From positions 1-20,775 of the forward strand of contig JABUUA010000023.1 of the NCBI GenBank assembly GCA_021443405.1: 20,775 bases of DNA, in the 5' to 3' direction. The DNA is from Bacteroidaceae bacterium (GTDB lineage: Bacteria > Bacteroidota > Bacteroidia > Bacteroidales > Bacteroidaceae). Position 1 is the first letter of the stretch. Every line of letters starts with the position of its first letter. A program made the position numbers and the translations under genes. The notes under the pieces were generated by a model. It was not told where the DNA came from, made no database searches, and saw only the letters and a list, made by a program, of their open reading frames with translations. Positions 16,243 through 20,775 of this stretch are shown here, piece by piece.

Positions 16243-16250
16243 GGCACGTA

Positions 16251-16297
16251 AACATTTGCAAAAGCAGGGGTCCAAATGTTAAAGTCTTCCAAATGTA
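16251..16297. repeat. CAAATGT motif cluster upstream of htrA
   Basis: AACATTTG (16251-16258) and CAAATGTT (16273-16280) form a perfect 8-bp inverted repeat. CAAATGTA (16290-16297) is a further direct copy 17 bp on, each direct copy preceded by TC. The cluster lies about 35-80 bp before the htrA -7 box and could be a regulator site. The rest of the 16021-16412 gap shows only the repeats above and AT-rich or GC-rich filler. Confidence 0.35.
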
Positions 16298-16331
16298 AGT
16301 GTCACGCGAAACGTATTTCGGAGAAACGAAC

Positions 16332-16339
16332 TATATTTG
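16332..16339 (+). promoter_or_regulatory. htrA -7 promoter box
   Basis: TATATTTG matches TAnnTTTG, 73 bp before the htrA ATG. No TTTG-like -33 is found at 19-20 bp upstream. This may mean dependence on an activator, or simply a weak promoter. Confidence 0.5.
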
Positions 16340-16412
16340 CCGTTGAAATCAGACGACCTCAGCCGGAGTCTGTGCAAACGAAAGTATATAAACAATTAAA
16401 TACACACAGAAA

Positions 16413-17888
16413 ATGAAACAAACAACGAAGAATTGGTTAGGTTGCGCCGCTATTGTTGCGACGAGTTCATTGCTCACGGGCGCTGTGATACAGGCTCGTG
16501 ATACGCAGGCCGCCGAGTCGTGTGTGCCCCAGATGTCCGCAGTGTCGGCCCCCGTCGGCGGATATGTCGACCTCACTACCGCCGCCGAGTCGAGCGTGAA
16601 CAGCGTAGTCTATATCCAAGTCGTGATGAACGGTAAGACGCAGCGCGTGCAGGTGCAGGACCCCTTCGAGGATTTCTTTGGCGATTTCTTCGGCTTCGGC
16701 GGTGGCAATCGTCAGCGCGAGTACAAGACGCCGGACCGTCGTGCAGCCGGCAGCGGCGTCATCATCAGCTCGGATGGTTACATCGTGACGAACAATCACG
16801 TCGTAGGCAGCGCCGATGCCATTACGGTGAAACTCAACGACAATCGTGAGTTCAAGGGCCGCATCATCGGTTGCGACGAGACCTCCGACCTCGCGCTCAT
16901 CAAGGTGGATGCCAAGGACCTGCCCGCCATCGCCATCGGAAACAGCGACGAACTCAAGCTCGGTCAGTGGGTGTTGGCCGTAGGCAACCCGTTCAACCTC
17001 ACTTCCACCGTCACCGCAGGTATCGTGAGTGCGAAGGCACGCACATTAGGAGCCAACGGAGTGGAAAGCTTCATTCAGACCGACGCCGCCATCAACAGCG
17101 GCAACTCGGGCGGAGCTCTGGTGAACGAGCGCGGGGAGTTGGTCGGTATCAATGCCATGCTTTACAGCCAGACGGGCTCGTACAGCGGCTACGGCTTCGC
17201 CATCCCCACCACCATTATGAATAAGGTGGTGGCCGACCTGAAGGCGTATGGCGTGGTGCAGCGCGCGGTGTTCGGCATCACGGGTGGCGACGTCATCAAC
17301 TATATCGATAGCGAAAAACAGAAGGGAAATGAGCCCGACTTAGGTACGAACACGGGAATTTATGTTGACAAAGTTAGTGAGGAATCGGCCGCTTCCGAAG
17401 CAGGTCTGCAGAAAGGCGACGTGGTGGTGAAGTTCGACGGAAAGAACGTGACCAAGATGGCTGAACTACAAGAGGCACTGGCACAACATAAGCCCGGTGA
17501 CAAGGTTGACGTATCGTATATCCGCAACAAAAAGCAGCACACCGAGACCGTGATGCTTCGAAACGCCCAAGGCGGCACGAAGGTTATGGAGGAAGTTGAC
17601 CTCGACCAACTGGGCGTAAGCGTACACGAAACCTCAGTTCAAGAGAAGCAAGAATTGGGCATTAACTACGGCCTGACTATCAACGCCATACGAAATGGTA
17701 AAATGAAAGAAGCGGGCGCCACGAAAGGAACTATTCTTTTGCAGGTCAACGACCGTCGTATGCAGACCGTCGACGATTGGGCTGAGGCTGTGAAAGCCGC
17801 CAACCAGAGCACCGACCGCACACTTTGGATTAAGGCCGTAACGCCCAGCGGACGCAAAGTTTCTTACGTCATCGACCTCAACGAGTAA
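16413..17888 (+). CDS. HtrA/DegQ-type periplasmic serine protease
   Basis: A periplasmic quality-control protease and chaperone that degrades misfolded envelope proteins. The 491-residue protein starts with a signal-type helix (about 8-27). The trypsin-like domain has the triad His129 (TNNHVV), Asp159 (TSDLALIK) and Ser232 (GNSGGAL). The Phe/Gly-rich loop FEDFFGDFFGFGGG (85-98) resembles the LA loop of DegP/DegQ. PDZ1 spans about 270-375 (GLQKGDVVVKFDGKNV inside) and a shorter, more divergent PDZ2 about 395-491. The length and two PDZ domains fit DegP/DegQ. It has its own -7 box and its own terminator, ahead of rpoD on the same strand. Confidence 0.95.
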   Translation: MKQTTKNWLGCAAIVATSSLLTGAVIQARDTQAAESCVPQMSAVSAPVGGYVDLTTAAESSVNSVVYIQVVMNGKTQRVQVQDPFEDFFGDFFGFGGGNRQREYKTPDRRAAGSGVIISSDGYIVTNNHVVGSADAITVKLNDNREFKGRIIGCDETSDLALIKVDAKDLPAIAIGNSDELKLGQWVLAVGNPFNLTSTVTAGIVSAKARTLGANGVESFIQTDAAINSGNSGGALVNERGELVGINAMLYSQTGSYSGYGFAIPTTIMNKVVADLKAYGVVQRAVFGITGGDVINYIDSEKQKGNEPDLGTNTGIYVDKVSEESAASEAGLQKGDVVVKFDGKNVTKMAELQEALAQHKPGDKVDVSYIRNKKQHTETVMLRNAQGGTKVMEEVDLDQLGVSVHETSVQEKQELGINYGLTINAIRNGKMKEAGATKGTILLQVNDRRMQTVDDWAEAVKAANQSTDRTLWIKAVTPSGRKVSYVIDLNE

Positions 17889-17970
17889 TCTTTCGCCGAC
17901 GTTGTGAGCGCGTCACGTTAGAGATGTATGCTCAATGCGTTGTATTCATGCTGGTTATGCAACCTACTTG

Positions 17971-17984
17971 ACGGAGCGCTCCGT
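17971..17984. repeat. 14-bp perfect palindrome between htrA and rpoD
   Basis: ACGGAGCGCTCCGT reads the same on both strands. It lies 64 bp upstream of the rpoD -7 box and 83 bp after the htrA stop. It has no T-run and so is not a terminator; it could be a dimeric regulator site or part of the htrA mRNA 3' end. Confidence 0.4.
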
Positions 17985-18010
17985 ATCGGACGAATAATTT
18001 TTCTAAAGAA

Positions 18011-18045
18011 AAGTCGGGAATCTTCTGGATTTCTCGACTTTTTTT
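18011..18045 (+). terminator. htrA terminator overlapping the rpoD promoter
   Basis: AAGTCGGGAATC (18011-18022) pairs with GATTTCTCGACTT (18028-18040), with one bulged T and one G-U pair and a TTCTG loop, followed by a seven-T tract. It is a clear rho-independent terminator about 120 bp after htrA. Confidence 0.85.
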
Positions 18046-18055
18046 ACTATATTTG
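18024..18055 (+). promoter_or_regulatory. rpoD promoter
   Basis: TATATTTG (18048-18055) is the -7 box and TCTG (18024-18027), 20 bp upstream, the -33 element with one mismatch. The -33 element sits in the loop of the htrA terminator and the T-tract forms the spacer. The rpoD ATG follows 28 bp downstream. Confidence 0.6.
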
Positions 18056-18082
18056 CGCTAATTTTAGTGCAATCATTACAAC

Positions 18083-18943
18083 ATGAGACAATTAAAAATT
18101 ACAAAAAGTATTACAAACCGCGAGAGCGCATCTCTGGACAAGTATCTGCAGGAAATCGGTCGCGAAGACTTGATTAACGTGGAGGATGAAGTAGAGTTGG
18201 CGCAGCGAATTCGTAAGGGCGACCGCGTCGCTTTGGAGAAACTTACGAAGGCCAATCTCCGTTTTGTGGTATCTGTAGCAAAGCAGTATCAGAACCAAGG
18301 CCTCTCATTGCCCGACCTCATCAATGAGGGCAACTTGGGTCTCATAAAAGCGGCGGAGAAGTTCGATGAAACGCGCGGCTTCAAATTCATCTCGTATGCT
18401 GTATGGTGGATTCGCCAGAGCATTTTGCAGGCTCTTGCCGAGCAGAGCCGTATCGTGCGCCTTCCCCTCAACCAGGTAGGTTCGCTCAACAAGATTAGCA
18501 AGGCCCTAAGCAAGTTCGAACAGGAGTACGAGCGTCGCCCCAGTGCCGAGGAACTTTCTGAGGAACTGGACATTCCCGTGGACAAAATCAGCGATACGCT
18601 GAAGGTGAGTGGTCGTCACACCAGCATCGACGCCCCCTTCGTAGAGGGCGAGGACAATAGTTTGCTCGATGTGCTTCCCAACGACGACAGCCCCCGTGCC
18701 GACCGCACGTTGGTGGACGAGTCATTGTCGCGCGAAATCGACCGCGCGCTGAGCACCCTGAGCGAACGTGAGAAGGACATCATCCAGATGTTCTTCGGAA
18801 TCGGCGGACAGGAAATGACGCTGGAGGAGATTGGCGACCAGTTCAACCTCACAAGGGAGCGTGTTCGCCAGATTAAGGAAAAGGCCATCCGCAAGCTTCG
18901 CAATAACAACAAGAGCAAGTTGCTCAAAACCTATCTCGGATAA
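18083..18943 (+). CDS. rpoD: Primary sigma factor RpoD (sigma-70, short Bacteroidota form)
   Basis: The housekeeping sigma factor that directs RNA polymerase to TTTG/TAnnTTTG promoters. The 286 residues lack region 1.1, as expected for Bacteroidota. Region 1.2 is at about 17-45 (SLDKYLQEIGRE). Region 2 is at 50-122, with the core-binding DLINEGNLGLIKAAEKFD and the DNA-melting FISYAVWWIRQ (102-112). Region 3 is at about 130-200, and region 4 has the helix-turn-helix TLEEIGDQFNLTRERVRQIKEKA (246-268). The stop codon overlaps the next start by one base (TAATG), so the downstream small gene is probably translationally coupled. Confidence 0.97.
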   Translation: MRQLKITKSITNRESASLDKYLQEIGREDLINVEDEVELAQRIRKGDRVALEKLTKANLRFVVSVAKQYQNQGLSLPDLINEGNLGLIKAAEKFDETRGFKFISYAVWWIRQSILQALAEQSRIVRLPLNQVGSLNKISKALSKFEQEYERRPSAEELSEELDIPVDKISDTLKVSGRHTSIDAPFVEGEDNSLLDVLPNDDSPRADRTLVDESLSREIDRALSTLSEREKDIIQMFFGIGGQEMTLEEIGDQFNLTRERVRQIKEKAIRKLRNNNKSKLLKTYLG

Positions 18944-19377
18944 TGCGCAAGCTTCTGGTGTTGTTGGCGCTATTGTGCGGGGTGGCTTCTTACGCCGCAA
19001 AGCCGCGCAAGATACAGCGCGTCTATATGTTCGGCGTCACGCAGTCGTTCAACGATTCCGTATGTTTCCTCACCGACCTGCAGGCGGTGGACAGCGTTCG
19101 TCTGGAGCCGAACGGCTTCCTGACCGACCGCACGCTCTATATGCTGCAGTGCGGTCAGTTCGTTGCATCGCAGATGCACATCAACGACGCTACGACGGCC
19201 ATCTTCTTTTCTCCCAAGAAAGCCACCCTGGAGAAGAAATATCTGAAGGTTCGTCGGCGCTTCCAACGCGAAAAGGGAACGAATCTGGTTTTCCTGGGCA
19301 CGGACCAATTCCGCTTCAAGCCCGAGACGTGGACCGAAGAGACGGAGCAGGCCGGTGACGAAAAGCCTAAGAAATAA
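18943..19377 (+). CDS. Small exported protein of unknown function
   Basis: I do not recognise a named family. The 144-residue protein has a clear signal peptide (basic MRK, then LLVLLALLCGV, likely cleavage near residue 18-19). The mature part is about 125 residues with alternating hydrophobic strands (RVYMFGVTQSFNDSVCFL, TTAIFFSPKKA, NLVFLGTDQFRF), a basic stretch KKYLKVRRRFQREK near 98-111, and a Lys/Glu-rich tail. There are two cysteines in the mature part. It overlaps rpoD by one base and ends four bases before the kinase-fold gene, so it belongs to that operon. Periplasmic location is inferred from the signal peptide. Confidence 0.8.
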   Translation: MRKLLVLLALLCGVASYAAKPRKIQRVYMFGVTQSFNDSVCFLTDLQAVDSVRLEPNGFLTDRTLYMLQCGQFVASQMHINDATTAIFFSPKKATLEKKYLKVRRRFQREKGTNLVFLGTDQFRFKPETWTEETEQAGDEKPKK

Positions 19378-19381
19378 GCGG

Positions 19382-20263
19382 ATGGAATACTTTTTTCGCA
19401 TAGCTCATCATTTGGTGTCGGTGACCTTCCGCAACGACGAGGACAGTCATTTGTTACCTTCCTTCAAACCCTTTGCGGTTACGGAACCCGATGCGAATGA
19501 GCCGGTTGCGTGCCGCGTGACGGTGGATAACGACTTTCAGTTCGAGACAAAGACGGACGAAATCGGCCAGTTTGATTGCGGAGGTATTAACCACGGCGTC
19601 TATTTGTTGCCGGATGGCGGCTATATCATCGAGGTGGGCGACTCCGATGGACGGGTGAGCGCCCGTATGCAGACAAGTCGCGACTTCTCAAAGTGCGTGG
19701 TCTCTCTCTATCGCGATGAGGAGCATCTGCGCCATTTCGGCTTGAACAACTGCATGATGATGGCGTTTGCCTTTGCCGTTGCTGAGATGCAGACGGTGCT
19801 CATACACTCCAGCGTGATTCGCAAAGACGGCAAGGGTTATCTGATGACTGCGCCCAGCGGAACGGGAAAGAGCACTCACACGCGGCTTTGGTACGACAAT
19901 CTTCCCGGTTGTGATTTGATGAACGACGACAATCCCATCATTCGTGTGGTGGACGGCGTGCCCACGGTGTTCGGCTCTCCTTGGAGCGGCAAGACGCCTT
20001 GCTACCGAAATGTGGAGGCTCCCATCGGGGCGATTGTCCGCATTCAACAGCGGCCTCAGAACGAGATTCGCCCGCTGTCCGTCATTGAGTCCTTTGCCGT
20101 GCTGCTTCCTGCTATGAGCACGATGAAGTGGGATAAGCGCGTCTATACCGGCATCTGCGATACCATCTCCGCCATCATCGGCAAGGTCAATGTGTTCGAA
20201 CTGGGTTGTCTTCCCAATGCCGAAGCAGCTCATGTCTGCTACAATGCGGTCAGCCAAGCATGA
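19382..20263 (+). CDS. HPr-kinase/PEP-carboxykinase-fold protein (possible peptide or protein kinase)
   Basis: The C-terminal half resembles the catalytic domain of HprK and the kinases found in some lasso-peptide loci. His142 lies in VLIHSSVI, Walker A APSGTGKST is at 157-165, LMNDDNPII at 179-187 looks like the metal-binding strand, and GSPWSGKT is at 198-205. The first 130 residues form a separate beta-rich domain unlike the HprK N-terminus. No HPr gene is nearby, so the classical substrate is unlikely. ATG at 19382 is chosen, four bases after the upstream stop; a GTG at 19355 would add nine residues and overlap it. The stop overlaps the next start (ATGA). The fold is well supported; the substrate is unknown. 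Confidence 0.8.
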   Translation: MEYFFRIAHHLVSVTFRNDEDSHLLPSFKPFAVTEPDANEPVACRVTVDNDFQFETKTDEIGQFDCGGINHGVYLLPDGGYIIEVGDSDGRVSARMQTSRDFSKCVVSLYRDEEHLRHFGLNNCMMMAFAFAVAEMQTVLIHSSVIRKDGKGYLMTAPSGTGKSTHTRLWYDNLPGCDLMNDDNPIIRVVDGVPTVFGSPWSGKTPCYRNVEAPIGAIVRIQQRPQNEIRPLSVIESFAVLLPAMSTMKWDKRVYTGICDTISAIIGKVNVFELGCLPNAEAAHVCYNAVSQA

Positions 20264-20775
20264 ATCCCAGCACGAAACAACGGGTGAAGCGGTTACTCGA
20301 GCGCGTGTTTGACCGCTTGTTTGCCCCCGTCAGAAGCAATTACCGCCACCGAAACGGCGTGACAGACGAGGCTCCGCGCGTGGAAGTTCCGAACGACGTC
20401 ATCTTAGGTCTGGCGCGGGAATATCTATCAAAAGGACATAGCGCTACCATCAATGTGAAGGGTTACAGTATGCGGCCGTTCCTGGAGCATCTGAGAGACA
20501 GAGTGATTTTGGAGCGCGCCGAGGTGGTGAAGAAATACGATGCGGTGCTGGCCGAAATATCGCCCGGGCAGTATGTGCTCCATCGAGTGATGAGCGTTGA
20601 GGGCGAGGCCGTGACCTTGATGGGCGACGGCAACGTCAGAGGAATGGAACATTGCAGTTTGGCCGATATTGCAGGGGTGGTGACCGCCTATGTACGTCCG
20701 AAGCGGACCATTCAGGCAAATAACTTCTGGCTTCGCGTCGGCATCCGTGTGTGGCACTATGCTTTGCCCGTGAGA
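20260..20775 (+). CDS. S24/S26-family peptidase-like protein (3' end beyond window)
   Basis: A protein of the LexA/signal-peptidase fold, with 172 residues visible. GYSMRPFL (68-75) holds the nucleophile Ser70. RDRVILE (79-85) and KKYDAVLAEI (91-100) are the following beta strands. YVLHRVMSVEG (105-115) places His108 where signal peptidase I has its lysine, and MGDGN (121-125) supplies Asp123. This Ser/His/Asp set recalls Sec11/SipW-type (S26B) enzymes. There is no hydrophobic helix in the visible first 60 residues, so it is not a standard leader peptidase, although the end may carry a membrane anchor. The start overlaps the kinase-fold stop by four bases. A peptide-maturation role is inferred only. 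Confidence 0.8.
   Translation, partial: MNPSTKQRVKRLLERVFDRLFAPVRSNYRHRNGVTDEAPRVEVPNDVILGLAREYLSKGHSATINVKGYSMRPFLEHLRDRVILERAEVVKKYDAVLAEISPGQYVLHRVMSVEGEAVTLMGDGNVRGMEHCSLADIAGVVTAYVRPKRTIQANNFWLRVGIRVWHYALPVR

Overview
The window reads as a chromosome segment of a Bacteroidales bacterium, most likely Prevotella-like. The grounds are a short primary sigma factor without region 1.1, a complete Na+-NQR operon, a C-terminal tail on a secreted glycosidase that resembles Bacteroidota cargo tails, and promoters of the Bacteroidota type (TAnnTTTG near -7) upstream of almost every transcription unit. No complete insertion sequence, prophage, CRISPR array or tRNA was seen.

Layout. 1-785 (minus) is the 5' part of ffh (SRP GTPase). 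841-1006 is a 166-bp intergenic block bounded by 19-bp near-perfect inverted repeats, resembling a MITE. 1015-5373 (minus) is a TamB-family envelope protein. 5511-11390 (plus) is nqrABCDEF, the sodium-pumping NADH:quinone oxidoreductase, closed by a strong terminator. 11603-14203 (plus) is an exported GH51 alpha-L-arabinofuranosidase. After a bidirectional-looking hairpin, 14296-15603 (minus) is a YihY/BrkB membrane protein. Directly upstream of it, also on minus, is rnpB, the RNase P RNA (about 15983-15623). A 400-bp intergenic region with 22-bp degenerate tandem repeats follows. 16413-17888 (plus) is an HtrA/DegQ periplasmic protease. 18083-20775 (plus) is a tightly coupled set: rpoD, a small exported protein of unknown function, an HPr-kinase-fold protein, and an S24/S26 peptidase cut by the window edge.

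How the genes relate. Most are envelope or energy housekeeping: SRP targeting, TamB, the NQR pump, HtrA quality control, RNase P and the main sigma factor. Two places stand out. First, NqrC carries an N-terminal rubredoxin-type four-cysteine domain ahead of its usual start, which would put an extra one-electron metal centre on the cytoplasmic side of the pump. Second, the rpoD operon runs by overlapping codons into a kinase-fold/peptidase pair that resembles parts of PqqD-linked peptide-modification (RiPP/lasso-like) loci; the rest would lie beyond the right edge.

All calls are from reading the sequence and recalling families. No database search was run.
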